Assembly: GCA_026874595.1 (NCBI GenBank)
Contig: CM049306.1
Coordinates: 62,690,019-62,754,018, forward strand
Source of the DNA: Sipunculus nudus
Taxonomy: Eukaryota > Annelida > Sipuncula > Golfingiida > Sipunculidae
Direction of reading: 5' to 3'
Length of the DNA stretch: 64,000 nucleotides
The notes under the pieces were generated by a model. The model was not told where the DNA came from. It searched no databases and was given only the letters and a program-made list of their open reading frames with translations. The stretch's first letter is position 1. Every line of letters begins with the position of its first letter. Positions 1 through 11,730 of this stretch are shown one piece after another. The position numbers and the translations under genes are program-made.

Positions 1-1767
1 TGGTGTCTGCCTATTTACAGGTTTCTCTTTATGTTAATTTAACTATGTAAAAGCCACCTCGTATGTTTAACTTTTGTCTGGTGGTCAAGCCAAGAAGTCC
101 TGTTACGATAAAATTTCCAAACAACAACCTGAATGTAGGTCATTGAACGTAATAGAGAAAGAGTGGATAATGTTTTCTAGATAAGAGTAGTCTAAACGTC
201 AGTCTCAGGAAAATTTGTAAATTAAACATCAGGTTATGGTTCGAGGGAACACATACCCATTAATAGAATAGTATTTAACTGCGCATGCTTATACTTTACA
301 ATTTAAATTAAGGTTTTATTCTAGGCTTGGATACAATGTTATTTGAAAAATGCTTTGACAGATCAGTTAGCATTCTTACGCTGTTCCTCGAAGTAAACTT
401 TGCATTGCCATCTAATGATTTAACATTCCAATGATACGTACTCTGCACGTGAAAGCCCAAAAGTATACATTCGGCAAGATAAAATGTTACAGCGGTAGTA
501 ACGGAAAGATGTTAACTTTCATGAAAAATGGACGAAGGCAACATATACCCAGCTTATTAATTCTAGCTTGTTAGGAGAGTGTTTTATGGGATTGGAAGAA
601 TTAGCATCATCAAACAAGATAACGTCTCATTTCATAGGGATCACAGGAAAGTCTAAAAAAAGCATATCCAGTAACATGCAAAATTAGGTGGCAAAACCAT
701 AACAAGGGGAAGTTCTAAAACAGAGTATATTAACGGGATGTCAAGTGAAGAGAAGTAACTGTTAGAAAATGAGAGGAGGTGTTTAGACGACTGCATTATC
801 ATTTTTATTGTTGCTTTGAATATTTGTTATAAAGTACACAAGCATATCAGGCAGCCCTGTACCAGTAAAGGTTCTTTCGACGTCTAGATAAGTTAACTCT
901 GTCATAGTATACTTAGAAAACTAGTATCAGATCACGGGTTTAACTCTCCTTTAATACATCTAACGCTTGTTACTGACAGAAGCCGTCTTAACAGTTGCAG
1001 CCTTTTTGCAGTTTGTCCCTGTTGGCCATCTTGCACTGTATAGCTTTCACATTCTCTTCTATTGGACATTTACCTGGTGTCGTCATTATACATCATCAAA
1101 AAACCGTCAACCCAGGGTAAGCTCTCTGCAGGACTAATGGGAAGACCGCCCACGACAGTGTTTTACACATAGACGAGTGTGCCCTTCGGGGTTCCTCGAT
1201 GGTATGACCCAGAAATGGGAACGATTACACACCAGGGGCCCGCAGTTGCAGTAATCACCAGGCCTGGTTAACACTAGGATATTAAAAAAATGTGAGGAAG
1301 CGTGTGATACTGCCCTGCCACGTAGCACGGAAAATTGCATATACTTAGCTAAAGTATAAAAAAATGGTGTCGATTACCTCTAACAAATATAAATACCAGA
1401 AGGAGATACACTTCAGGTCAGCCTTTATAAGAATCAATAAGATACAATGTTTGCTCTTCCTTTGTCATCAGACAAAAACAGAAAAATGAGTCCCCATACC
1501 CCCCAATAATAGAAAACAAATTAAGACGGAATATAACACCCTTAATCTTAACGTAATAAAGCGGGTTGTAATGTGTGCCTACTGTTCTTTGATGATAGGA
1601 ATCTGCCTCGGCTGATGCAGGCAAAATGTGAGTAGCCCAACATGTAAGTATTCATTTTCTTCCAATACATACCACTGAAGGTAGGGAACTGACGGTATTC
1701 GTTCTTCCCTGGCCTGCCGCCGCCGTTAAGTGCAAACTCAATTCTTTGCGAGAAGGCCCAGGCCTTG
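1..1767. other. Anonymous AT-rich DNA, no gene seen
   Basis: I see no protein motif, RNA gene or strong repeat here. All open frames are short (under 80 codons) and lack recognisable domains. A slightly GC-richer patch lies at about 1130-1270, but I could not tie it to an exon. Confidence 0.5.
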
Positions 1768-1832
1768 AAACCCAATGGTAAAGCAGTCGACCGGCAATCG
1801 GAAGGTCATGGGTTCGATTCCCGTACGGGGTG
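1768..1832 (+). repeat. tRNA-derived SINE head or tRNA pseudogene
   Basis: A B-box-like GGTTCGATTCC (1811-1821) sits in a good T-arm (ATGGG/CCCGT). About 33 bases upstream is an A-box-like stretch, TGGTAAAGCAGTCGA. The anticodon arm and the acceptor stem pair poorly, so a functional tRNA is unlikely. In mollusc genomes such modules usually head SINEs with an internal RNA polymerase III promoter. I see no clear SINE body or poly-A tail downstream. Confidence 0.55.
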
Positions 1833-3277
1833 ATCCGACTTGTTTGTGAATTCTTGTTCTGTATAGAAAACGATTAACATATTATAAAAAGAAGAGTTCT
1901 GCAGTTTCACTTCAAAGTTGTGGCATATCACAGTGCAAGGTATTTGACACTGTCACAAGAAGATTTGTTTCAAATATTTTGAGCTGGGACATAAATGCTG
2001 GAATGAGAGGTTCAGGTTAGTTTAGCCATCACAGAACATGTTGAAACATCGAATTTAAGCCTTGAATGTGTTTCAGTACAGACATTCGAATTTGACCAAT
2101 AAGACTTCCTATCTATATGGCTGGGATATTCCCTTATCATCAAAGGGACCAAACTTTTGCTGTCCTCTGTATATAAGTGCGTCCAAATTGTAAAATATAA
2201 TAGATTTTCCCTTCATTGAAAAAGTAAGCACAAACACGGAAATGTGAAGCGCAAAAAAGATATATACCAAATCTATTAAGGTATACGAGGCTGTTTCGTA
2301 TTATGGAAATTACTTCATTCATTAGTAAGCGAAATGATATTGTGAACGCCAATAAGTCATCTGAGATGCATTCAAAATAGAAATCACTATTATATTTGAC
2401 ATAATAGATATCCCTCCAGCCATGTTTCCCTTCCTCGCTCGAAATGGCCCGGTCAGGTAAAGGTCGGCTTCTCAAGAGTAAATCCGTTTATCAGTAGAAT
2501 AAATGAATACGTGCCTGGATAGATTGGCAGAAGGAGTCTATATATCCAAGACGAATGGACCAGAATCTTGATAATCATTCGGGACATTGCTTATAAAATT
2601 CTTATATCTATTTTACATTACCGTTATCGTCGTTTTTATTATGCATCCTCCCGCCGATTTCTTATTTAATGTAATGAACATTTTAACTAGAGGTCTCATA
2701 TGGTCACTGATATCTCATGATTCCTAAAACATTATTCTGGAAGGCGGAAGATAAAGGTCGAACCCTTTGCGAAAAAGCTCCATAAAGTGTCTAAAGGTGC
2801 CTCTTTTATAAGCCTCGATCAACAGACTGTCATACAGGAAAATAATATGAAAATAATAACAAGTCATTTTACACAGTCATATATTCATGCATTGCATGCT
2901 GTAAAGTGACGATTCATGTGATAGATATACACTGATGACTTAAGGGTACAATTAAAAGTAAAAAAACAAGTAATGGATTATGAATAAGAATATAAATATG
3001 ATATAACAGTCAATGACTAGAATAACAACAAAATGTGTCTTTAATTTGGTTTTAAAATTCAGTCATATTAGAAAGGATTCTCCCTGCCTTGAGTACACTC
3101 TCCAAGAGTAGGGGGCTAGCAAAGCTTACTGAGTTGTTTGTGATTTTGTGAAAGGGACATATAACATTTTTTTTTTTTTGAGTGAATCATTATTGCCGAG
3201 AAATTTTGGAAGAAAGACTGGTGCCAAGTTGTACATGATTATGGATGCAAAGAGAAGTGTCTTAAATTGTTAAAATA
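1833..3277. other. Anonymous AT-rich DNA
   Basis: No motif-bearing ORF, RNA gene or repeat array is visible. There is a T11 run near 3169. Confidence 0.5.
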
Positions 3278-3466
3278 ACCGTCTCTGTTATATCTTTGGC
3301 AGTGAAGAGTATAATGTTGGGTCACATATGATTAAATTTTGCATAATTCGTAAGAATTCTTGATTCGATGATTACCGTCTCTGTTATATCTTTGGCAGTG
3401 AAGAGTATAATGTTGGTTCACATATGATTAAATTTTGCATAATTCGTAAGAATTCTTGATTCGATG
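3278..3466 (+). repeat. Tandem duplication, 96-bp unit, two copies
   Basis: Copy 1 starts at 3278 and copy 2 at 3374. Both begin ACCGTCTCTGTTATATC and end near TTGATTCGATG. They differ at about one base (gggtc versus ggttc), which implies a recent local duplication. No coding content is seen. Confidence 0.9.
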
Positions 3467-6411
3467 CTTCTGACACGCTGAAGTCGATCGGTTACTGGAA
3501 AAGCCATGACAAAATGACATACAACTGATAGGGGCCTGCGAGTGATGATCCAAGTCATAATAGAACATCTATACCAAGGGTCGGATAAAAATATTTGCTG
3601 TGTGGTAGTAACATCAAAGGCTTATATGATCCTGTTTTGTTTGCTAAATAATGGAGAAAAATATTGCTACACAAAATTTGTGGTGATTACCCTGACGGTG
3701 AGGACTGAAGTTTTGGTTACCGCAGTTTCCACTGGCAAGCCATCATGACGAACGAAGAGACAAACTTAAAAGAGTCAAACCAGCCTGGTTTTTAATAACT
3801 GCTGCATGAATATACGTATACGCAAGTCAACCGTGAATATTTATTAATTTAACGTCACTTTTTATCTTAACTCGAGAAAATGATAGACAGGAAGATGAAA
3901 ATGTAAAAGTACTGTTAGAAAAACCTTGCACATATCTGATAATACTAGAATCAGTCCGAACCGTATAGCTTGTACTGCCACCTCAACGTCATCAGTTTAT
4001 TAACAGTCGAAAAAAGTCGCTATTACTGGAAATAATTAACCACTTGTAATTGTAATTAAAACATTCCACTGAATCACGATCTGTGTTTTCCTCTTGGAGT
4101 ATTTCAATATTATGGATAAACGAGTAGGCATATTTGCGAACAAATGCGACACGAGTCTCAGATGAGGCCGATATTTATTGTGAGACTGAAATCTTCCCAA
4201 CTTGATAGGAAGCATGAACGGCTTTTCTGTATATATTTTTTAAGTAATGTCAAGAATTCAGTCTTTTCATCGTTCTTTTTTGGACTAAACTGACGCCACC
4301 ATGTCTGCAGAGGTTACACACAGATGTTTTGTAATCAATAGCTTTATCTAAATGGTTTGGCTGAAACTATTATATAATAAACCATTATCCTCTGTATTTA
4401 CGTGATATTTAATAGCTAGCCTACTGAATAACTTGACAAGAAATGATGTGTAAATGTGAAAAGCATTGGTTGTGACCACCTATGTTGTAAAAACCGGCCA
4501 ACATTGTAATGAAAACAGCCAATTTTGTTATAAATCTTACGTGTCCATATTGTTACAAAACTGGTTCATTTTATAATAATGACCATAATTGTAATAAATA
4601 TAATATTATAATAGATTTTTAACAAGCCAATAATATAATAACAAACATTTAAAAACTCAAGAATAGATCCCAAAACTGACTCATCAATGCTTGCATTTCG
4701 GAAAGGGATCGAGCCTTTAAGACTCTTACTGGACATGCTGTTTTAAATGTGAAAGTCACTTATAATTAAGATAGATCTTTGTCTCGTTACTGTGTGAATG
4801 GATACTGGTTAGAAATTGAAATCCCCCCCCCCCCCCCCCCCACAGCCCTTCCGCTAACCAAGGAAAGGGAAAGATTTGGCCTGGTGTGTATATCTACCAG
4901 CCCATCAAGTTTACTTTGCGGACGAAAGCTTTCCCAATTATTAGATGATTTCATTCAAATTTAGTTCCGTTGTTGTTATTTTGGGTTTCGAAGGGATTGT
5001 TTTCGGACTGACTGTCTGTCTGTTTGCCATCTGACATTAACTTGGTTTAATGCGTGTATGCAGCCAACCTGTATGCCTTCAGGACTGATCCACTGTAAGC
5101 CACTGATACATGCTTCGATCAGACATTATTAGGGAACATGCTGAATCTGTTATCCTAAACTGCTGACTGAAAACTGCCGCGTATTAAGTCACAGTGTGAC
5201 GTATTAATTTCATTTAATTAAGTTGAACCAAAATGTTTTCATCGACTTAATTTGGGAGATTTACAGGCCTGTGTGGGTTTACCGAACTAATGAGCGGGTA
5301 TAATACCAGGATTCATGATACTGTAGTTTATAGACCCTAGATGACACCCGTTCACTGGCTCGTGAAGGTAGTGCAAGTCCCCTGCCATTAAAGATATATA
5401 TTGAAATTTCTTATGATGATGTACATGTTGCAAATATTGAAGATTCGTGACCCATATTTTATTATTTTGCTCCATGAATGCCACTGCTCAGTTACCACAT
5501 TTCTACGTTCATGTAGCGTGCTGTCCATTCTGTTGTTGGTAAAGCAATGACAAAAGTGCTCTAGAAGTCCTACACTGGGGTGAGCTACAATTAAAATTAA
5601 AAAAAAAGACTTACATAATTCACTGATATATATTAAACAACGCCTGGCAAATGATTGTTGAGCAAAAATATTTTAAAAAGTCAGAATTTGTCTGTGTGGT
5701 GGGTTGAACGCCTTCGTTTATTTGAGCTCCTAAAGAATTGAGCTTCAGGACTATAATCATGTCTTAATAAAGCCGGCGTCCGGGTTGTTAATGAAAATTA
5801 TTTGGACAAAACGTTGAAAAAGACGCATTTAGATATTTAATCATTAAAACTAGTTTAAATGAAACAATACTTTCGGGGGAAAAAATTATTCCAAATGTGA
5901 AGATTAGTTGAATCATGAACTTGAGGAAGACGAGACTCGATTGAAATGGGCAATTCAGTAGAGCTGATTGCAAGATTAAGGCATTTCTTTGGACACAAAG
6001 GTACATGGACGGCTTTCTGTTAGGTGTAAAATCTAATCTTAAGCATAATAAAGGCCACACAAGATCAGTTCTTTTAAGATTGCCGTAAAACACTTATCGG
6101 TCTGAGCAACCTAGCCCCATCAGGCCTTGCGACAAATTATTTTCCGCCTCATGAAACAAAATCATTAAATCGGGATATTTCTCCCTTTCTCTTCTACTTT
6201 ACTAGAAACTGCCTTGATGTGAAGAGCGCAGCTCCTCCGGGTTTGACCTCCACAGAACCTCCCGGACGGGATAAGAAAACAAAAGAGAGTGCTTCTCTTC
6301 TCAATGACGGCTGCTTGGAAGCCGCAGGTTTCTGCTTAGTCTGGCTGTCATTGTTTGAGCTGACCGGACCTGAGCTATCAACAAACCTGGTTATTTGAAG
6401 TTTTTCTCCGG
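3467..6411. other. Anonymous DNA with a poly-C tract
   Basis: No gene is seen. A run of about 18 C lies at about 4805-4822. A GC-richer patch at about 6190-6400 has no recognised coding motif. Confidence 0.5.
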
Positions 6412-6736
6412 ATGTTCTACTCTTTTATCTCGATGATTACTTTGTTATTATTCTGGGAGCCTTTAATCATAAAATGTCAGCCTTGTAGCACAATAAATTA
6501 CACAAAACGTCCTGGGTCATATAATATGTTGCTTGTGTATTGTGGGATTAATCTGCTTAATGGCCGTGCTAGGAGATGTTTATCTGATCGTGTACAGGAG
6601 CCATAAGGAATACCCCAGGCCGATAACACACAAGAAAAATGCACCTAATTACATCAATTCCTTTCATGATACTTTTTCATTAAGCCTCCGTCATCTTGTG
6701 AACAAATCTCTTATGTTTTCAACACACCTATATTGA
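6412..6736 (+). other. Two overlapping hydrophobic short ORFs, possible exon (unproven)
   Basis: Two overlapping frames encode hydrophobic stretches. The first starts MFYSFISMITLLLF, signal-peptide-like, and runs 64 codons from 6412. The second, from 6533, contains VGLICLMAVLGDVYLIVY followed by basic and polar residues, as a membrane segment with a cytoplasmic flank would. I recognise no family. AT-rich DNA often yields hydrophobic chance ORFs, and no paired exon with splice sites was found, so this is only a candidate. Confidence 0.12.
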
Positions 6737-7974
6737 AGCGTATATGGTTTCTTGTTGATGAAGTATCGCATCCTTTAATTAATCTAGTTATTTTGCACTA
6801 TGATCTATATTACTTATGTTGCATCATCATCAGTATATATGTTGTTTCATCTATATCATTTGATACTTATGCAGGGGGGACCTGAAAATAACCATATTTC
6901 GGGACACAGGGACAACAAACTGTATATCAAGAATTAACGGTCAATAACTGGTTGAGTGTGTCTTCAGGTAACCAGTCTGTCCTGTGGCAAGGCTGAATTC
7001 GTCGGTGAATTCCAGCCGAAAACGTGTTGAGAAAACTGAGAACACCACCGACCTGGGACGGGCGAATACATCTCACTCTCAAAGCCTTGCCGGGGATCGC
7101 CAGGCTGTTACTCCTCAACTGTCCAGGCCCCAGGCTCTCATAGAGAGGTCACACAAAGAGAGGACCGGACCAGACACGAGTAATATCCACATTCCATTAT
7201 TAATTACCCTTAACCAGCCATTCTTACCACCATGTACTACAACCCCGAGGGCAGATTATGATCTGACGACTGACTCTGTTTTATCAGTTTAGTGCATTGA
7301 CCGTTACTGACCGTACATATTCACATGGATCTTAGAAAAGGTTACACACAAAAATACAAATCAGGAGGACCAGGGATACACCCTTAAAGGGCACTTTGAT
7401 TTACGTGTTTTATATAGCAGAAAAATAAATGTTAAAAGCCATGACCTTGACTTTGTTTGTTGACCTTGAAACTACAGGGAAAAATGGCAACATGGATTTT
7501 CAAATTGATATGAACATCAGCTTTAAAATAATGCTATTACCAGTTTTTCTTCTGAGTACGAGCCTTGTGTATTAAGATATGTATCGTCGTCTGTGAATAT
7601 TCATTCGATTATTCCCGCAGTGTGTCAGATCAGTTAACGACAGGTTAGTTCTGTTTATTGTTGTTAAAATTTCAGTTTATTCGACGTAAATGCTACTTTC
7701 ACACATTCCCGTTTTTTCTTGCCGTTGGTACTTCTGTTTGAATTTGTAGTTAGTTGTGGTGATTCCTAGTTAGAACGTTTTGACCCGTAGTCAGACTTAA
7801 CCGTCTGTTTGGATAAAGTATAAATGGAATCAAGAAGGCTTTTTAAAGACGAGTACTTTTTGTTTTTCGTCGTTCTTATTCAATGAACAGTGCAGACCTG
7901 TCCATAGCCACCTTCTTATATGATTGAATACAGAATCTTAGTCTTTTTCTGCAAGCTTCAGCTTCACGCTTACT
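6737..7974. other. Anonymous DNA with a GC-richer patch
   Basis: The patch at about 6970-7170 is clearly less AT-rich than its surroundings but shows no coding motif on either strand. Two TGACCTTGA-type half-sites lie at about 7440-7470; these are common in dispersed mollusc repeats. Confidence 0.4.
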
Positions 7975-8160
7975 GTCGGGTGGTTAATTGCTCAGCCCTC
8001 TCCAGTGGCGACCCTGGTTCGATTCCCGGCGTGACTGTAAGAGTGGCTTTACTGTGTTGTTGCGGCCCGTCCAAGATGAGTGGTTTGCTCCGGCGACTCG
8101 GGGTATCCTCCACCTCTGTCTCTAGAGACTATAGAACGCAACCAACTGTGCCATGAAGTG
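7975..8160 (+). repeat. tRNA-headed SINE with a conserved-domain-like body
   Basis: A B-box GGTTCGATTCC is at 8016-8026 with an A-box-like stretch (GTGGTTAATTGCTCAG) about 35 bases upstream. The body at about 8086-8115 reads GGTTTGCTCCGGCGACTC then GGGTATCCTCCACC. That resembles the 'GGTTTCCTCCGG...TCCTCCCAC' core of widespread marine-invertebrate SINE domains. The family assignment is from memory of that core. No clear poly-A tail or target-site duplication was seen. Confidence 0.5.
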
Positions 8161-9196
8161 TTTAACAATCATTACAACTATTCTTATAAAAAATAAGTTT
8201 AAATAATTTTAGATTTTTTCCCAGTATTCCATTAAAATAGATGTGGCTGATGATTTCCTCGGACCTGGATGCATAATTAGACGATAGTGAAATAAGGGGG
8301 TCTCATGTTTGAAGAATTACATGGGGACGTATTAATCAGCCCAAGGAAGGTGTGGGATAATCAGATTTGAAATACTTGTTAATGCTGGAAGAATATTGAT
8401 TTATGCTGTCAGTTCTCGTATTATGCAGATTAATCATTTTGTCACAAGACAATAGTGGGATGTTATGTTATTATTTTGTCTCAGTTGTTTAGTTAATTAC
8501 GAGGATGAGAAAGATGAGAAGAAATCGTTAGATTTATTGCACCAGAACAGGAAATAAGATTACTTTCGCCTTCATTAATGGGCTGTCCTCTCGTAAAGCC
8601 TGCCATTAGCGACTGTAGTAGTGTCTGTAAATACATGTATCGACTTTATGGCCGTCATATATGATCAAATATACGAGAAGGAAAATTGAATGAACATGAA
8701 TTAGCAAAAAGTTACCTTTATTCATGATTATGTTCAACCTAAACTGCTTTAAGTAACAGTAAAGAGGGATTTTATCCAAAACGACTCTGATAGAATTTTT
8801 GAACCATACTTGAATTGCTGCCCTGTAATTCAGGAACTGCGGTAACTTTCAAACCTTGATAAGAAAAATTTTGTTTATCTTTGAATGTGCTTTATAAATG
8901 AGAATTTCCGTTCAGCTTCGGTTCAAATCAGTGTACTACCATTTGCATCCGGTATGATCATAGGACCAATTAATAAAATGATCTTTATCCGTACACATAT
9001 CTGTGGTACCAGCGGGATATTTAAATCAGAGTAGGGTGTAAGAAATTAGATAAACATACGCTAATATCCCCGTGCGCACAGATTTTACCCGGAAGTCACA
9101 AATTTAAAGCTGCTGCATTCACTTAAACTATTTAATGATGATAGAAAAATCAGTGAGTAAACAAACGCTATCATGAAACATAATAGCTTGTTTTAT
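8161..9196. other. Anonymous AT-rich DNA
   Basis: No gene, RNA or repeat array is recognised. Confidence 0.5.
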
Positions 9197-9573
9197 CTTA
9201 AACCAGATGTCTCCGCTCTCTAAACCAGATGTCTGCTCTCTCTTGAACAAGATGTCTGCATGCTCTTTAACCAGATGTCTGCTCTCTCTTGAACAAGATG
9301 TCTGCATGCCCTTAAACCAGATGTCCGCTGTCTTGAACCACATGGCTGTGTTCTCTTGAACCAGTTGTCTTCACTTCTTGAACCAGATGTCTGAACCAGT
9401 TGTCCGCTCTCTTGAACCAGATGTCTGCATTTTTCTTGAACCAGATGCATCCACTCTCTTGAACCAGTTGTCCGCACTTTTGAACCAGATGTCCGCTCTT
9501 TTGAACCAAATGTCAGTGCTCACTTGAACAAGATGTCTGCACTCTCTTGAACTGGATGTCCGCTCTCTTGAGT
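9197..9573. repeat. Minisatellite, unit about 22 bp
   Basis: About 16 degenerate copies of a unit near CTCTTGAACCAGATGTCTGC, with lengths from about 17 to 27 bp. The longer ORFs on the minus strand here, with repeating HLVQE/DIWFK peptides, are read-throughs of the repeat and not genes. Confidence 0.9.
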
Positions 9574-9869
9574 AACATCGGTTCTGAATATATTTTTGAT
9601 TTTCTAAAGTTAATCCTTTTGCAACAAATAAATATCAACAACCCGGCATTAACCATGACCTTTCAGCGTGTGAACAACTGAAAACTGGAAGACCTTTGAA
9701 GTTCGACTAATTTTACTCTATAAATATTTTGGTATAATTCTATACAGCAGATATCACGGTAATATTGATGTTTCATTTAGTAATCGATTAATGATCATCG
9801 GTCTTTTTTTAATTCTTCAATTTCTGAAGTGACTTTTTTGTTGTTGTTGCCTGTGCAACCTATTCTTAC

Positions 9870-10008
9870 TATAGTTGGGTATCGCCTGTCAAATTCGTAT
9901 TGCAATATATAGTGGCGTACTGCGATATTTTCATTGTATTAAATTTATAGAAAATGAGTATTTCTCCCTTCCTCTCTCTCTCCCCTCTCTCTCTATATAT
10001 AATGTATA

Positions 10009-10064
<56 letters not shown>

Positions 10065-10715
10065 AATTTTAATATGACAATATTACGTATTAATGTACTT
10101 AGTAAAATCCTTACTTGTTGTTGATATTACTCAGATAAACCTTTAAAATCAAAGCTTTCTTAAGGCCATACATGTGTACATAACTTGTCAGAGATTTCTT
10201 GACTGTGGTTTAGCACAGGCCGGTATGGTTGGTGTGTACAATCATAGCCCTGTACCACATGGCGTGGCTGCCGTTCTTACACAATAGTACTATTAACTTT
10301 ACACTTGATCTTAATGCAGTTACCATTAGGTATGAGGAGAGGATATTGATGAATGATTTATTATAATGACCATGTTCAGGATTTTATGTTGTTGCATGGA
10401 AATATTTCTCCTATATCAATAAGTCATCGAAGCAGACATGCAAATCTCCTAGCAGGACCCTTGATCTATGGTATACCAGGCTTACTTGAATATTTCTTCC
10501 AACCGGTAGCGGTTTTTACTTTAACCCTGTCAATAATCGCAATCTATTAAAAAGTAATACTTTGTAACAGACACATTTTTTTCTTTTAAAAATCAGTTTT
10601 AGGCACGTTTACAAAATATCGAAAACAAATATCGATATTTGAAAACTGTATCGCGGTACGCAGTATGCAAATCACCGTATTGCGATATTCCGATAATATC
10701 GCGCAGCCCCTTATA
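9870..10715. mobile_element. Putative short inverted-repeat element with ATCG-rich ends
   Basis: The left end (about 9872-9940) contains TATCGCCTG, TTCGTATTGCAATATA and TACTGCGATATT. The right end (about 10610-10712) carries the same words in opposite orientation (ACCGTATTGCGATATT, ATATCGCGCAGCCCC). A related end lies at 23.4-23.54 kb. The GGGCTGGG/CCCAGCCC-type terminus with ATCG-rich subterminal DNA is typical of non-autonomous DNA transposons. The interior is a long microsatellite and anonymous DNA. Exact ends and target-site duplication were not resolved. Confidence 0.4.
9961..10059. repeat. (CT)n-(TA)n compound microsatellite
   Basis: A CTCTCTC-rich stretch (9961-9993) is followed by a nearly pure TA run to about 10059. 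Confidence 0.95.
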
Positions 10716-10834
10716 TTTCCACTGCCCTATTTAAGCAATGCACATATGAACCTTGTTTCGTTGATTACTCCTATTATACATGTTTTTCTACCCAGGAATA
10801 GTCGCATCTGAGTTCGAAACGCTATTGTGGTCCT

Positions 10835-11345
10835 ACATTTAGGAGAAGACGAGAATTAACACAAATGATCTGCAACATTTTAGGCCATTATCAAACTTTG
10901 CTTTCGTTTCTAAAATCCTTGGGAAGACTGTTTTAAAACCGTTACGGTGTCATCTTTATGAAAACGGCCGAACTGAAATGCATCAATCCGCAACCAATTA
11001 GGCACCACAGCACAGAGACTTCTGTGCTGAGTGTCGTGGATGGTCTGCAGATGGCGGCAGACAAGCGATGCATTTTTCTTTTTTATTTGCATTGTTGAAC
11101 TTTGCAAAGTGGTTGACACGCTTGAACATTCCATTTTGTTGAATTTATGAGAAATTACTGTTGGCATACATGGTACTGCGCTTTCGTGGTTCACGTCATG
11201 CCATACCAACTGTTCCAAAACAGTTATGGTCGAGGGTAGACAATAAGACTCGTGTACTTTGTTGTACGGAGTTCCCCAGGGATCCGTGTTAGGACCTGTA
11301 TTGTTCACTTTATATTCACAAATTGGCGCTATATAAATACCACTT
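10835..11345 (+). pseudogene. Decayed CR1-type LINE reverse transcriptase fragment
   Basis: The plus strand encodes pieces of a non-LTR reverse transcriptase interrupted by stops and frameshifts. At about 10876-10935 it reads FRPLSNFAFVSKILGKTVLK, matching the RPVSNLPFVSKILEK block. At about 10998-11050 another frame gives HSTETSVLSVVDGL. From about 11164 to 11340 one frame with a single stop reads TALSWFTSCHTNCSKTVMVE and then YGVPQGSVLGPVLFTLYSQ, the RT motif-B region. In the family the catalytic YADD/FADD block follows, but it is not recognisable here because the sequence degenerates after 11340. The combination is most like the CR1 clade. The fragment is a dead internal piece with no 5' endonuclease or 3' tail visible next to it. 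Confidence 0.85.
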
Positions 11346-11730
11346 ATTTTTTCAACATATTTTTATCTACCCCATCTTACGATTTACGGTTTACGCGCAT
11401 AATTAATATATATTGTGTTAATGCACTCATGGTTGTTAACTGCTGTTACATTTTTTCTGGCAAACCAGTGTTGGATAGATTGTCTCCAAACTTTTCATTC
11501 AAACTTTATATTAATGGAAAGAAGTACTAGTCTTCTCTGATAAAACGATAAATCAAAGTAATGCAGGAAAGACATACATACACCCATGGGAGGGGATACA
11601 TAATTCAAAACTTATTAATAAAATGGCCTTTCAAATATCATAATATATTTGTCAATGCATATGTACGCATTTTAATAGAATTTTGTTGGAATTTTGGATC
11701 TTGCAACATCTTCCTACCACCAAGGTTCCG
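11346..11730. other. AT-rich spacer between LINE fragment and satellite
   Basis: No motif is recognised; short ORFs only. Confidence 0.5.

Noticed and set aside
1768-1832. Functional tRNA gene
   Set aside because: T-arm and B-box are good but anticodon and acceptor stems do not pair; the same holds at 7975 and 40609.
10910-11308. 132-codon minus-strand ORF
   Set aside because: It is the antisense of the CR1 reverse transcriptase fragment, whose plus-strand motifs are clear.
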